From positions 1 to 28,550 of the forward strand of contig DATARH010000141.1 in the NCBI GenBank assembly GCA_036264235.1: a stretch of DNA of 28,550 bases, read 5' to 3'. Made by a program: the position numbers and the translations under genes. Shown here piece after piece: positions 1-7,888 of this stretch. This stretch comes from DATARH01 sp036264235 (lineage in GTDB: Bacteria > Pseudomonadota > Alphaproteobacteria > ATCC43930 > CGMCC-115725). The notes beneath the pieces were generated by a model, which did no database searches, had not been told where the DNA came from, and worked only from the letters and a program-made list of their open reading frames with translations. The first letter of the stretch is position 1. Each line of letters starts with the position of its first letter.

Positions 1-359
1 ATCTCGTGGATCAGCACGTGGCGGACCAGCTCGAACAGGTCTTCGCCGGTCTCGCACCAGTAATCCAAGAGCGAGCGGCGATAGAGGAAGACCATGTCGA
101 TCCCCGGCGGCGGAGCGCTGACGCTGCGATGCGGCAATGGGGCGCCACGATAAAGGCCGAGCAGGTCAAACGGGCTATCGAGCTCGAGTTCGGCCTCGAT
201 GTCCTCGTCCGGCAATTCCTCGACCCGGATCACCACCGGTCCGAGTTCGCGCCGGAAGAATCGCGGGATCCCGGCCAGCGCTCGCGCCGCAAGCGCCTCG
301 ATATCGGCCGATGTCGGCGGCTTCAGTTTGGTCGGGGATTGCGAGACGCTTGACCTCAC
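1..359 (-). CDS. Zincin-like metallopeptidase family protein (partial, C-terminus off window)
   Basis: Reading the minus strand from a GTG at 357-359 gives an open frame to the window edge. It contains DIEALAARAL, then VVIRVEELPDEDIEAEL, then SPFDLLGLYRG, then DMVFLYRRSLLDYWCETGED, and ends in LVRHVLIHE. This series is characteristic of the small bacterial metallopeptidase family with a minimal zincin fold (Zincin_1, PF06262). The last residues are the first part of the HExxH zinc site, so the second half of the motif and the C-terminus lie outside the window. GTG at 363-365 is an alternative start. A GAGG run about 10 nt upstream favours 359. An in-frame stop at 372-374 limits the N-terminus. 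The cellular substrate of this family is not well known. The gene diverges from phhB. Confidence 0.85.
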   Translation of the reverse strand, partial: MRSSVSQSPTKLKPPTSADIEALAARALAGIPRFFRRELGPVVIRVEELPDEDIEAELELDSPFDLLGLYRGAPLPHRSVSAPPPGIDMVFLYRRSLLDYWCETGEDLFELVRHVLIHE

Positions 360-389
360 CGGCACCGTGCCTCACTTGCTAGGTCGGGG

Positions 390-406
390 TCCGGATCGAA
401 CCCGGA
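390..406. other. Short hairpin in the phhB leader
   Basis: TCCGG and CCGGA form a perfect 5-bp stem around the 7-nt loop ATCGAAC. The 3' side ends 2 nt before the phhB Shine-Dalgarno GGAGG at 409-413. It could modulate ribosome access, but a stem of this size in GC-rich DNA may be chance. Confidence 0.25.
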
Positions 407-418
407 ACGGAGGCTGGT

Positions 419-736
419 ATGGTCGAGCGGCTGGTCGGAGCGGCACGTCACACGGCGCTGCATACGCTGCATGGCTGGAGCGAGGTCGAGGACCGCGACG
501 CGATCCGCAAGAGCTACCACTTCAGCGACTTCTCCGAGGCCTGGGGCTTCCTATCGCGCATCGCGCTGGCCGCCGAAAAAATGGATCACCACCCCGAGAT
601 CTTCAACGTCTACAACCGGGTCGAGATCATTCTGTCGACGCATGACGCCGGCGGACTCAGCGAACGCGACATCAGGCTCGCCCAGGTGATCGATGAACTC
701 GCCCCCGAACGCGACCACCCGCGGGCCGGCCCCTGA
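419..736 (+). CDS. phhB: Pterin-4-alpha-carbinolamine dehydratase (PCD/DCoH)
   Basis: This 105-residue cytoplasmic protein matches the PCD family over its full length. Recognisable blocks are GWSEVEDRDAI, FHFSDFSEAWGF-like YHFSDFSEAWGF, then AEKMDHHPEIFNVYNRV with the active-site His-His-Pro, and LSTHDAGGLSERDI. The enzyme dehydrates 4a-hydroxytetrahydropterin during cofactor recycling for aromatic amino acid hydroxylases. In bacteria without such a hydroxylase it is often linked to molybdopterin or folate metabolism. No phenylalanine hydroxylase is visible nearby. The start at 419 is supported by GGAGG 5 nt upstream. It ends 17 nt before the convergent beta-barrel gene. Confidence 0.93.
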   Translation: MVERLVGAARHTALHTLHGWSEVEDRDAIRKSYHFSDFSEAWGFLSRIALAAEKMDHHPEIFNVYNRVEIILSTHDAGGLSERDIRLAQVIDELAPERDHPRAGP

Positions 737-742
737 GCGGCG

Positions 743-758
743 GATAGGGCCCCTTATC
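743..758. terminator. Possible shared bidirectional terminator hairpin
   Basis: GATAGGG and CCTTATC pair over 7 bp (one G-T) around a 2-nt CC loop, between the convergent ends of phhB and the beta-barrel gene. It overlaps the stop codon of the latter. No T-tract follows on either strand, so intrinsic termination is uncertain. Confidence 0.3.
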
Positions 759-1491
759 GAGGCGGGAAGCCGCCGAACTGCCATGTCAGGCTAACGACGA
801 CGTTGTGCGTGCTGTAATTGGACTTGATCAGGTCCGGGTTGGTCGAGATGAAGTTCGTGTCGGAGGTTGCGAAGTACCGGTAGTCGATGTCGAGTGCCAA
901 GGCGGGGTTGATCGGATATCTGATCCCGGCGATCGCCTGGTACGCAAAGACGGCGACCGTATCGTTGGTGCCACCGAAAATATTGCTGAGGTTCCGCGTC
1001 ACCTCGGCCGCGCCGATGCCGCCGCCGACATGCGGTGTGACCGGCCAACCGAGCTCAAAATCATAGATGCCGTTGACCATTTCGCTGACCGCATAGCGTT
1101 CGGCTCCCGCCGCTCGCCCGGGTCTGTTGACCGGCGTTATCATCTGCAGGCCGAGGGTGTCGCTGTGCCGATAATTGATCTCGGCCTCGAAGCGCCACGG
1201 CCCCCATCGGTAGCCGGCGCGCCCGCCGGCATTGAACCCGGCGCTGAATTTCTCTAACGAAACCGCCCGCAGGCCTTTGTCCGGTCCTTGCGTAGCCGAA
1301 TCGGTTGTGTTGCTGACGGTGATCAGGTCGGTCCAACCGGCTTCGGGACCGACATAAAAACTGGACGGCCAAGCGGTGGGTGGCGGTGCCGGCGACGCTG
1401 CGAGCAGTTGAGCGCCGGCCGGACTCGCAACAACAATGGCGACGGCCGCGGCGGCCGCAACGGATTTCCACCTCAAGCCGGTCTCCTGCAT
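754..1491 (-). CDS. Outer-membrane beta-barrel protein (opacity/OmpA-like barrel)
   Basis: The start at ATG 1491 gives 245 residues with a clear Sec signal peptide: MQETGLRWK, an alanine/valine-rich core, and a cleavage site after SPAGA. The open frame extends up to a GTG at 1593, but that would put about 34 unlikely residues ahead of the signal peptide. The mature part has alternating aromatic and polar strands, for example FYVGPEAGWTDL, GGRAGYRWGPWRFEAEINY, PHVGGGIGAAEVTRNL, AIAGIRYPINPALALDIDYRYF and VVVSLTWQFGG. These are typical of 8-stranded porin-like surface proteins (OMP_b-brl). The first strands after GPEAGW resemble alphaproteobacterial Omp25/31-type proteins. The function is probably structural. 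It may be the last gene of a minus-strand series, 254 nt after the EamA transporter. Confidence 0.8.
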   Translation of the reverse strand: MQETGLRWKSVAAAAAVAIVVASPAGAQLLAASPAPPPTAWPSSFYVGPEAGWTDLITVSNTTDSATQGPDKGLRAVSLEKFSAGFNAGGRAGYRWGPWRFEAEINYRHSDTLGLQMITPVNRPGRAAGAERYAVSEMVNGIYDFELGWPVTPHVGGGIGAAEVTRNLSNIFGGTNDTVAVFAYQAIAGIRYPINPALALDIDYRYFATSDTNFISTNPDLIKSNYSTHNVVVSLTWQFGGFPPR

Positions 1492-1745
1492 CGTTGCAAC
1501 CGGCAGTATCGCGACACTGCCCGCAGCGAAAGCTTTGGATACGACGAAGCGCAACGCAACTACACCCAAGGTGGTAAGCGCGGCGCTAACCACCGCAGCC
1601 CAAATTTCGGCGCAGTTTCAACTAGTTAATTTGTTACCATGGCGACTGTCCGGCGCTTGGCTTCCGCGCGCTCTCGGGATCGGCACGACGTCCGTGAGGG
1701 AACAGCGAATCTCATCCGGAGTGAGGCAACTAGGCACTGCAAGGA

Positions 1746-2678
1746 TCAGCGCGTCGTCGCCGCTTCGGCCGCGCGCTTGCGGCCAGCTTTCGCGATATGC
1801 GCCTCGCGGTACGCGACATACATCGCCGCGGCGACGATGATCGCGGCGCCGCCCCAGGTGGCGGCATCGGGGATTTCGCCGAAGAGCAGATAGCCGATCA
1901 GCGCCGCGTATGGCAGCCGCACAAACTCGAATGGCGCGCAGGCGCTGGCGTCGGCCGCCACATAGGCGCGCGCCAGCGACAGATGCGCAACGGTGCCGAT
2001 GGCCCCGAGCCCGACCAGCGCGGCCAGGGTCCGCAGGTCGGGCCATTGCCAGACGAACAGCGCCGGCAAAAGCGACAACGGGGTCAGGTACATCACAAAG
2101 AATGCGACGATCGTGTTCGGACGCTCGGTGCGCGCCAAAAATTTGACCGTGACGTTGTTCATCGCCGCGCTGGCCGCCGAGAGGAGGATCAACAGCAGGT
2201 TGAGGTCGAGCCGGTCGGCACCCGGGCGGATGATCACCAACACTCCGGCGAATCCGACCACCACTGCCGACCAGCGCCGCAGCCGCACATCCTCATGCAG
2301 GATCAGCGCGGCGCCGACCGTGGCGAACAACGGCGCGGTGAAGTTGACCGCGGTTGCGGTCGCCAGCGGCACCAGCGTGATGCCGTAGAACCACGTCAGC
2401 ATCGATACCAGCCCGACCGCGGCGCGTAAGGTGAAGAACACCGCGCGGCTGTTGTGGAACAGGGCCGGCCCGGCGCGGATGATGAACGGCGCCATCACCA
2501 TGAGGCCAAATAGGCACCGGAAAAACGTCACCTCGAACGGGTGCATGCGCTGGGCCGCAAGGCGGATCAGCACGTTCATCATCACCGCGCAGAATCCGCT
2601 CAGCAGCATCCACAGTGCCGCTCGCGTCGGCGCCGATGGTTGCCAATGTGACCGAAACTCAGGGAGCCGAAGCCACAT
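1746..2678 (-). CDS. EamA/DMT-family transporter
   Basis: The 310-residue protein is strongly hydrophobic, with about ten membrane segments arranged as two EamA repeats. The first repeat runs roughly over residues 20-150 and the second over 165-290. Typical family features are an early FEVTFFRCLFGL segment, the end-of-repeat-1 pattern ATAVNFTAPLFATVGAALIL followed by HEDVRLRRW, and in repeat 2 FEFVRLPYAALIGYLLFGEIPD. The C-terminus is basic and cytoplasmic. The family exports or imports small metabolites in the inner membrane, and the substrate cannot be read from sequence. There is no strong Shine-Dalgarno before ATG 2678. A later start at M23 (just before the first membrane helix) is possible. 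It lies downstream of the pagL-like gene, separated by a hairpin. Confidence 0.9.
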   Translation of the reverse strand: MWLRLPEFRSHWQPSAPTRAALWMLLSGFCAVMMNVLIRLAAQRMHPFEVTFFRCLFGLMVMAPFIIRAGPALFHNSRAVFFTLRAAVGLVSMLTWFYGITLVPLATATAVNFTAPLFATVGAALILHEDVRLRRWSAVVVGFAGVLVIIRPGADRLDLNLLLILLSAASAAMNNVTVKFLARTERPNTIVAFFVMYLTPLSLLPALFVWQWPDLRTLAALVGLGAIGTVAHLSLARAYVAADASACAPFEFVRLPYAALIGYLLFGEIPDAATWGGAAIIVAAAMYVAYREAHIAKAGRKRAAEAATTR

Positions 2679-2712
2679 CGGCGGACACCGGATCAGCCGA
2701 TAAGGGAATGCG

Positions 2713-2736
2713 GCGGCTGCGATCCGCCGCAGCCGC
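2713..2736 (-). terminator. Strong hairpin between pagL-like and EamA genes
   Basis: GCGGCTGCG and CGCAGCCGC form a perfect 9-bp stem with the loop ATCCGC. It lies 5 nt after the pagL-like stop codon on the minus strand. A T-rich tract is lacking, so it may attenuate or stabilise rather than fully terminate. Confidence 0.5.
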
Positions 2737-2741
2737 AGGCG

Positions 2742-3290
2742 TCAGCGAATCGGCATGCTGTACATCAGCACGACCGACTGCTCGCCCGGATTGTGCCTGC
2801 CTATCCCGGCATTTGAGGTATGGTTAACAGCCAGCCCGAGCCGGGTCAGGTCGGGGAACCGGTAGGCGAATTCGGCGCCGGTGCGGAATTCGACGACCGA
2901 GCCAAGATTGGTGCCGGAGCCTTTGCCGAAATAGCCGACGGCGCCGTTCGGGGTCAGCACCCAGCTTGGCCCGAAATTAATGTCGAAGCCGAACCCACCA
3001 TAGACATACGAGGCGCCGTCGCTGGTGCCGGATACGCCGACAAAGGGCGAGATCGGCCACAGGCCGATATCGCCGAAGCGATACTCGCCGCGGAACTCGG
3101 CGGCGGTGCCGCCATGCTTGTTGCTGGCGCTGGGGGTCACATCGAAGGCGCCGGCGCCAAACGCGATTTTCGGCGGATCCCCGGGCGTGCCGAGCGTGAT
3201 CATCTGCGCCGCGGCCGGCCGCGCCAGACAGGTAAGCGCCAGGACCACCGCGGCAAAGCCCGTGCATTTCAGCATTCTCGACACACCCAC
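2742..3290 (-). CDS. PagL-like lipid A 3-O-deacylase (acyloxyacyl hydrolase family)
   Basis: The protein is 182 residues long, with a signal peptide ending at ARPAAAQ and a mature beta-barrel of about 150 residues. The diagnostic C-terminal block is LGLAVNHTSNAGIGRHNPG followed by EQSVVLMYSMP. In the PagL family, a His-x-Ser plus a later Glu form the catalytic triad (His126, Ser128 and Glu140 in Pseudomonas PagL). Here His157, Ser159 and Glu170 fit with almost the same spacing. The enzyme would act in the outer membrane and remove the 3-position acyl chain of lipid A. The start GTG 3290 has a GGGGGA ribosome site about 5 nt away; ATG 3275 is an alternative. It follows the peptidase gene by 89 nt. 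Confidence 0.82.
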   Translation of the reverse strand: MGVSRMLKCTGFAAVVLALTCLARPAAAQMITLGTPGDPPKIAFGAGAFDVTPSASNKHGGTAAEFRGEYRFGDIGLWPISPFVGVSGTSDGASYVYGGFGFDINFGPSWVLTPNGAVGYFGKGSGTNLGSVVEFRTGAEFAYRFPDLTRLGLAVNHTSNAGIGRHNPGEQSVVLMYSMPIR

Positions 3291-3379
3291 CGCATTCCCC
3301 CTGCCGCTGCGCTGGCTCGGCTACCGCTCGCGAATATGGAAGGCAATATACGGGGCGGCAAGCGAAACCGGAGCGCGCA

Positions 3380-4330
3380 TCAAAACCTCTTGGCGCGCTC
3401 GGTCGCCATGACCAGCTGCTCGCGCACCCCCGGCTCCATCGCCGAATGGCCAGCATCCGGCACGACGATGTATTGCGCCTCTGGCCAGGCCTGCGCCAGC
3501 GCATCGGCGCTGCGGATCGGGCAGACCATGTCGTAGCGCCCCTGCACGATCACTCCCGGAATGTGGCGGATGCTGCCGATCCGGGCGATCAAATCGTGCT
3601 CGGGCGTGAACAGATAACGGCTGAAGAAATGCGCCTCGATCCTCGCGAGCCCCAGGGCGAGCCGCTCCTCGCCAAACGCGGCGATCGTCTCCGGGTTCGG
3701 CAACAGCGTCGAGCACGCCCCTTCATAGACGCTCCAGGCGCGTGCGGCCGGCATATGGACGCGCGGGTCCGGGTCGTTGAGGCGCCGCAAATAGGCTCCG
3801 AGCACATCGCCGCGCTCGTCCTCCGGCAGCACCCCGACAAAGCTGCGCCAGGCCTCCGGAAACACTGTCCGCATGCCGTAGAGGAACCAGTCGATCTCCT
3901 CGCGCCGGCACAGGAAAATGCCGCGCAGGATCATCGCCGAGACGCGCTCGGGATGGGTCTCGGCGTAGTGCAGCGCCAAGGTCGAGCCCCAGGAGCCGCC
4001 GAAGATCAGCCATTCGTCGACCCTGAGCTCGCGGCGCAACCGCTCGACATCGTCGACAAGGTGGTCGGGCGAATTGTCCCGGATTTCGCCGAGCGGGGTC
4101 GAGCGACCGCCGCCGCGCTGGTCGAAAATCACGATCCGCCAATGCGCCGGATCGAAGAACCGCCGATGCACCGGGGTTGCCCCGGCGCCGGGCCCGCCAT
4201 GCAGGAACAGCGCCGGCGGGCCCTGCGGGTTGCCGGACTCCTCCCAATACATCGTGTGCCGCGCGTCGAGCCGCAGCCGCCCGGTGCGGTAGGGCTCGAT
4301 CGGCGGGAACAGGTCGCGGCGGGCCGTCAT
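3380..4330 (-). CDS. pip: Proline iminopeptidase (peptidase family S33)
   Basis: From ATG 4330 the protein has 316 residues, the usual length for this enzyme. It releases N-terminal proline from peptides in the cytoplasm. Visible alpha/beta-hydrolase elements are the oxyanion block HGGPGAG at 44-50, DQRGGGRS at 70-77, the nucleophile elbow GGSWGS with Ser113, the acid Asp267 in QGRYDMVCP, and the catalytic His295 in DAGHS. The opening LFPPIEPYRTGRL is typical of proteobacterial Pip. The frame is open to 4402, but those extra residues do not look native. The upstream 150 nt are shared with the divergent dioxygenase. Confidence 0.95.
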   Translation of the reverse strand: MTARRDLFPPIEPYRTGRLRLDARHTMYWEESGNPQGPPALFLHGGPGAGATPVHRRFFDPAHWRIVIFDQRGGGRSTPLGEIRDNSPDHLVDDVERLRRELRVDEWLIFGGSWGSTLALHYAETHPERVSAMILRGIFLCRREEIDWFLYGMRTVFPEAWRSFVGVLPEDERGDVLGAYLRRLNDPDPRVHMPAARAWSVYEGACSTLLPNPETIAAFGEERLALGLARIEAHFFSRYLFTPEHDLIARIGSIRHIPGVIVQGRYDMVCPIRSADALAQAWPEAQYIVVPDAGHSAMEPGVREQLVMATERAKRF

Positions 4331-4480
4331 GCATCCAGTGTAAAAGCCGCTGCGCCCGGATAGGACAGTTTTCTTGCCGCGATTGCTCGGGCGGCGGGCC
4401 AATCCGGTCGGCTATGGGATCGACGCGGCCGCTGTGACATGATTATTGAAGCGAATCGGGCACCGCCGCGGAGGCGAATC

Positions 4481-5281
4481 ATGAGGTTGTCGGCACAACA
4501 GCTCGCCGACTTCGACGAGCAGGGATACCTGTTTTTGCCGGAGTGCTTTTCCGAGGAGGAGGTCGCCGTCCTGCGCCGCGACGCCGAGGCCATCTTTCGT
4601 TCCGGCCGGCAGGAAATCTGGCGCGAGAAAACCGGCGCGCCGCGTACTGCGTTCGCCGCCCACACCTACAATGAGGGCTTCCGCCTGCTTGGCGCACATC
4701 CGCGCCTGATCGAGCCGGTCGAGCAATTGTTCGGCGACCAGCTCTACATGCATCAGTTCAAGGTCAACGCCAAGGCGGCCTTCGAGGGCGATGTCTGGCA
4801 ATGGCACCAGGATTACGGCACCTGGGCGCGCGACGACGGCATGCCGGAGCCGCGAGCGATGAACATCTCGGTGTTCCTCGACGAAGTGATGCCGATCAAT
4901 GGCCCCTTAATGTTCATCCCGCGCAGCCACAAATTCGGCGTGCTGCCGGCTGGGCACGACGAGGCGACGACCTCTTATCCATTGTGGACCCTCGACAACG
5001 ACACGATCACCCGGCTGGTCGACGCCGCCGGCATCTACGCGCCGACCGGCAGACCAGGCGCCGTCCTGATGTTCCACGGCAATCTGGTGCACGGCTCGAC
5101 CGCGAACATCACGCCCTATGGGCGGACGATTGTTTATCTGACGCTGTGCGCGGTATCGAACCACATTCAGAAGCCGACCCGGCCGGAGTGGATCGCGCAC
5201 CGCGACTTCACCCCGATCGAACCGGTCGCCGACGACGCGCTGTTGCGTTACGCCCGCGCGCAGCGGCTCGCGGCGGAGTAG
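4481..5281 (+). CDS. Phytanoyl-CoA dioxygenase (PhyH/EctD-like) family protein
   Basis: The start at ATG 4481 is fixed by GGAGG 6 nt upstream and gives 266 residues; an earlier in-frame ATG at 4439 has no such site. It is an Fe(II)/2-oxoglutarate-dependent hydroxylase of the PhyH superfamily. The metal ligands are His109 and Asp111 in WHQDYGTW and the distal His204 in LVHGS. Arg215 is placed to bind 2-oxoglutarate. WHQDYGTWARDDGMPEPRAM and GPLMFIPRSHK resemble ectoine hydroxylase, but no ectABC genes are present, so a different small substrate is more likely. It ends 7 nt before the convergent lipoprotein gene. Confidence 0.9.
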   Translation: MRLSAQQLADFDEQGYLFLPECFSEEEVAVLRRDAEAIFRSGRQEIWREKTGAPRTAFAAHTYNEGFRLLGAHPRLIEPVEQLFGDQLYMHQFKVNAKAAFEGDVWQWHQDYGTWARDDGMPEPRAMNISVFLDEVMPINGPLMFIPRSHKFGVLPAGHDEATTSYPLWTLDNDTITRLVDAAGIYAPTGRPGAVLMFHGNLVHGSTANITPYGRTIVYLTLCAVSNHIQKPTRPEWIAHRDFTPIEPVADDALLRYARAQRLAAE

Positions 5282-5288
5282 CGGGCGG

Positions 5289-5726
5289 CTACATCCGCGA
5301 ATTGACCGCGGTGCCGTGCGCGACGAAGGCACGGTTCCAGTCGGTCCAGGTGCTGGCCGGCAACTGCGGCGGCTCGCCCTCGGCGAGCTGGCGCTTCCAG
5401 CAGATATCGGCGCCGGGTGGCGCTGTCATCAGCCGTGTGCCGTTGAGCGGCACCTCGAACTCGGTTTCGACTTCACCCGGCAGGTGGATGTAGCAATCGG
5501 GGGCGGCGGTCGCGACGGCGAGGATGCGAGCCCGGTCGAAATTGAAATTGTTCAGCGTCAGACGTCCGGGTCCGGGCGCCGCCAGAAAGCTCGGCACCAG
5601 GTCCGGTAGCGGGAAGTAAAGCGAGATAACCGGCACAGATGGGGCCGGCGGAGCCCCTGGCGCGACCGGCTCCCAAGCGCAGGCGGCGGTGCCCAGCAGC
5701 ACCCCGGCAACCAGCAGATGACGCAC
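5289..5726 (-). CDS. Small secreted lipoprotein, unknown function
   Basis: The gene encodes 145 residues from GTG 5726, with GGGAGGGGAG immediately upstream. The N-terminus MRHLLVAGVLLGTAAC is a short lipoprotein signal with Cys16 as the lipid-attachment residue (T-A-A-C, an imperfect lipobox), then a Pro/Ala-rich linker. The rest has no domain I recognise. It contains NNFNFDRARILAVATA, a single Cys in DCYIHLPGEVETEF and another in ADICWKRQLAEGEPP. It lies 49 nt downstream of the oxaloacetate decarboxylase-type gene on the same strand and may be co-transcribed with it. Confidence 0.75.
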   Translation of the reverse strand: MRHLLVAGVLLGTAACAWEPVAPGAPPAPSVPVISLYFPLPDLVPSFLAAPGPGRLTLNNFNFDRARILAVATAAPDCYIHLPGEVETEFEVPLNGTRLMTAPPGADICWKRQLAEGEPPQLPASTWTDWNRAFVAHGTAVNSRM

Positions 5727-5775
5727 GCTCCCCTCCCCCGCCGGCGCGAACAGGCCGACCCGATAACCTAGCGCA

Positions 5776-6642
5776 TTAAACTGCGCCGAGAAAATCCCTG
5801 GTCCATTGCGCGTAATCGGCGCCGCGGGTGACTTGCCGCATCAGTTCCGGCGAGGCGATACCGGTCAGGTCGGCGGGCTTGGTGCCCCCGCGCAAGGCCT
5901 TCAGCGTGTTGTAGACCGCCTGCACGGCGGCACTGAATGGCGCGTGCCCTTGCAGCGCGACCCGAACCTTGTGCGCCGCCATCCAATCGAGATCGGCGAG
6001 CGAGCCGGCACCGCCGCCGGTGATCAGCGGAACCCGGATCTCGGCCGAAACCGCCTCGATCCCCTCGACCGTAAGCCCGCCCGCCAGGAAGATTGCATCG
6101 ACCCCGGCCGCCTCATAGGCCTTGGCGCGCCTGACGGTGTCTTCGATCCCGGTGATTGCCAGCGCGCTGGTGCGGCCGGCGATGACCAGCTTCTTGTCCT
6201 GCCGCGCCGAGAGCGCCGCCTTCATCTTGCCGATCCCCTCCTCGACCGGCATCAAGGTCGGCTTGCCATCGGGGCCATAGGGCCGCGGCAGCACGGTGTC
6301 CTCGATCGACATCGCGCAGACGCCGGCAGTCTCCAACTCCTCGACAGTGCGGCGCACATTGAGTGCGTTGCCGTAGCCATGATCGGCATCGACCAGCAGA
6401 CACAGATTGCCGGCGCGGCAGACCCGATAGGCCTGGCCGGCGAATTCGGTCAGGGTCATCACGACGATATCGGGCGCGCCCAGCACCGCCATCGAGCCGA
6501 TCGATCCCGAAAAGATGCCGACCTCAAAGCCAAGATCCTCGGCGATGCGGGCCGAGATCGCATCGTAGACCGAACCCGGATGGACGCAGCGGTTGCCTGT
6601 GATCAGCGCCCGAAAGCGCTCGCGACGATTGGTCCAATCCAT
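5776..6642 (-). CDS. Isocitrate lyase/PEP mutase superfamily, oxaloacetate decarboxylase type
   Basis: ATG 6642 has GGGGAG about 5 nt upstream and gives 288 residues. It is a TIM-barrel enzyme of the PEP mutase/isocitrate lyase superfamily. The block VDADHGYGNALN carries the Mg-site Asp85 and Asp87, SIEDT carries Glu114, and AGRTSA carries Arg157. The GSVYDAISARIAEDLGFE opening, the NALNV-RTV-ELE pattern and GHAPFSAA with His233 match the Pseudomonas PA4872-type oxaloacetate decarboxylase. In that enzyme, as I recall it, the equivalent Arg159 and His235 are key. It would convert oxaloacetate to pyruvate and CO2. A related methylisocitrate-type or 2,3-dimethylmalate lyase role cannot be excluded. 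Confidence 0.88.
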   Translation of the reverse strand: MDWTNRRERFRALITGNRCVHPGSVYDAISARIAEDLGFEVGIFSGSIGSMAVLGAPDIVVMTLTEFAGQAYRVCRAGNLCLLVDADHGYGNALNVRRTVEELETAGVCAMSIEDTVLPRPYGPDGKPTLMPVEEGIGKMKAALSARQDKKLVIAGRTSALAITGIEDTVRRAKAYEAAGVDAIFLAGGLTVEGIEAVSAEIRVPLITGGGAGSLADLDWMAAHKVRVALQGHAPFSAAVQAVYNTLKALRGGTKPADLTGIASPELMRQVTRGADYAQWTRDFLGAV

Positions 6643-6695
6643 CGTGCTCTCCCCTATTCGGCGGTTGCGGTCCAATCTAGCACGTCAAAACAGGT

Positions 6696-6792
6696 TGTCA
6701 TTGCGGGGAGCCAAGCGACAAAGCAATCTCGGTCCGGCAGAGCATCATCGGCGCGAGATTGCTTCGTCACCTTGCGGCGCCTCGCAATGACA
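6696..6792. repeat. Long interspersed palindromic repeat (GTCATTGCG type)
   Basis: The left arm begins TGTCATTGCG and runs to AAGCAATCTCG (6696-6731). The right arm, 6752-6792, is its imperfect inverse: CGCGAGATTGCTTCGTC to CGCAATGACA. The arms enclose a spacer of about 20 nt. This GTCATTGCGAG...GAAGCAATCTC type of palindrome is a familiar dispersed element in alphaproteobacterial intergenic regions, from my recollection. It ends 19 nt before the reductase start codon, so it lies in or at the edge of that gene's leader. Confidence 0.8.
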
Positions 6793-6811
6793 GCGGAATT
6801 GGAGAAAGCGG

Positions 6812-7873
6812 ATGAATAAGCGGATCGTCGTGGTCGGCGCCGGAGCGATCGGCGGCTATACCGGCGGGAACCTCGCCCATAACGGGTTCGATGTGACCCT
6901 GATCGACCCGTGGCCCGAGCATATCGAGGCGATCCGCAAGGACGGACTGGCGCTCGAGGGCATCACCGAGGCGGAGTTTGTCCGCGCCCGACCGAAAACA
7001 TTGCACCTGACCGAGGTGCAGCAGCTCGCCAAGGAACGGCCGATCGACATCGCCTTTATTTCGATGAAATCCTACGACACCGAATGGGCGACGCTGATGA
7101 TCCGGCAATACCTGGCGCCGGGCGGCTATGTGGTATCGCTGCAGAACTGCATCAACGAGGAGCGCATCGCCGGCATCGTCGGCTGGGGCAAGACGGTCGG
7201 CGCGATCGCCGCGATCCTATCGGCCGAGCTCTACGCGCCCGGCAAAATCCGCCGCACCGGCGCGAAGAACCCGCCCGGTCACGAGGTCTACCGGGTCGGC
7301 GAGGTGCACGGCAGGATCACGCCGCGCATCGAGGAATTGGGCGCGATGATCCGCACGATCGACAGCTGCAAGATCACCGACAATTTGTGGGGCGAGCGCT
7401 GGTCGAAATTGTGCGTCAACGGCATGCACAACGGCGTCTCGGCGGCGAGCGGGCTCAGCGGCAACGACATCCGGCAGAACGAACGCATCCGCCGAGTGAT
7501 CATCAAGTTGGGTGGTGAAGGCGTGCGGATCGGCCAGGCACTCGGCTATCGGCTCGAGGATATTGCCGGCCAGGACGCCGAGAAACTGGCGCGTGCCTCC
7601 GAAGGCGACCGCGCCGCGCTCGACGAGGTCGAGAGCCTGATGCTGGCGCTGCGCAATTCACAACAGCGCAGCGAACATCAGCGCCCGTCGATGGGCCAGG
7701 ACATGCAGAAGGGCCGGCGCACCGAAATCGACTTCATCAACGGCGTCATCGTCGATAAAGGCCGCGAGATCGGCCGCACCGCGCCGACCCACGAAAAGCT
7801 GATCGCGGCGGTGAAGAAGGTCGAGCTCGGTCAGGCCCCGCCCTCGCCGGAACACCTCTACGCGATCGCGTAA
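6812..7873 (+). CDS. Ketopantoate reductase family (ApbA/PanE-like) oxidoreductase
   Basis: The protein is 353 residues, longer than typical PanE at about 300. The N-terminal Rossmann site GAGAIGG at 9-15 binds NADP. Lys86 in ISMKSYDT, the catalytic Lys199 in GERWSKL, and Asn204 correspond to conserved PanE positions. The C-terminal block PSMGQDMQKGRRTEIDFING, with Glu305, matches the family substrate site. Extra length lies around residues 140-170 and 250-285. The reaction in the family is NADPH reduction of a 2-oxo acid such as ketopantoate to pantoate. Divergence from housekeeping PanE suggests it may act on another 2-ketoacid. GGAG 7 nt upstream supports the start. Palindromic repeats flank it on both sides. 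Confidence 0.88.
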   Translation: MNKRIVVVGAGAIGGYTGGNLAHNGFDVTLIDPWPEHIEAIRKDGLALEGITEAEFVRARPKTLHLTEVQQLAKERPIDIAFISMKSYDTEWATLMIRQYLAPGGYVVSLQNCINEERIAGIVGWGKTVGAIAAILSAELYAPGKIRRTGAKNPPGHEVYRVGEVHGRITPRIEELGAMIRTIDSCKITDNLWGERWSKLCVNGMHNGVSAASGLSGNDIRQNERIRRVIIKLGGEGVRIGQALGYRLEDIAGQDAEKLARASEGDRAALDEVESLMLALRNSQQRSEHQRPSMGQDMQKGRRTEIDFINGVIVDKGREIGRTAPTHEKLIAAVKKVELGQAPPSPEHLYAIA

Positions 7874-7888
7874 ACCTGTACCAAGCCG

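Noticed and set aside
390..406. tRNA T-arm-like sequence (GGTTCGAT on the minus strand)
   Set aside because: The stem does not pair in the tRNA register, and no acceptor, D or anticodon arm is present.
5806..6819. Plus-strand 337-codon frame
   Set aside because: It is antisense to the decarboxylase-type gene and has the Arg/Gly/Asp-rich composition of a shadow frame.
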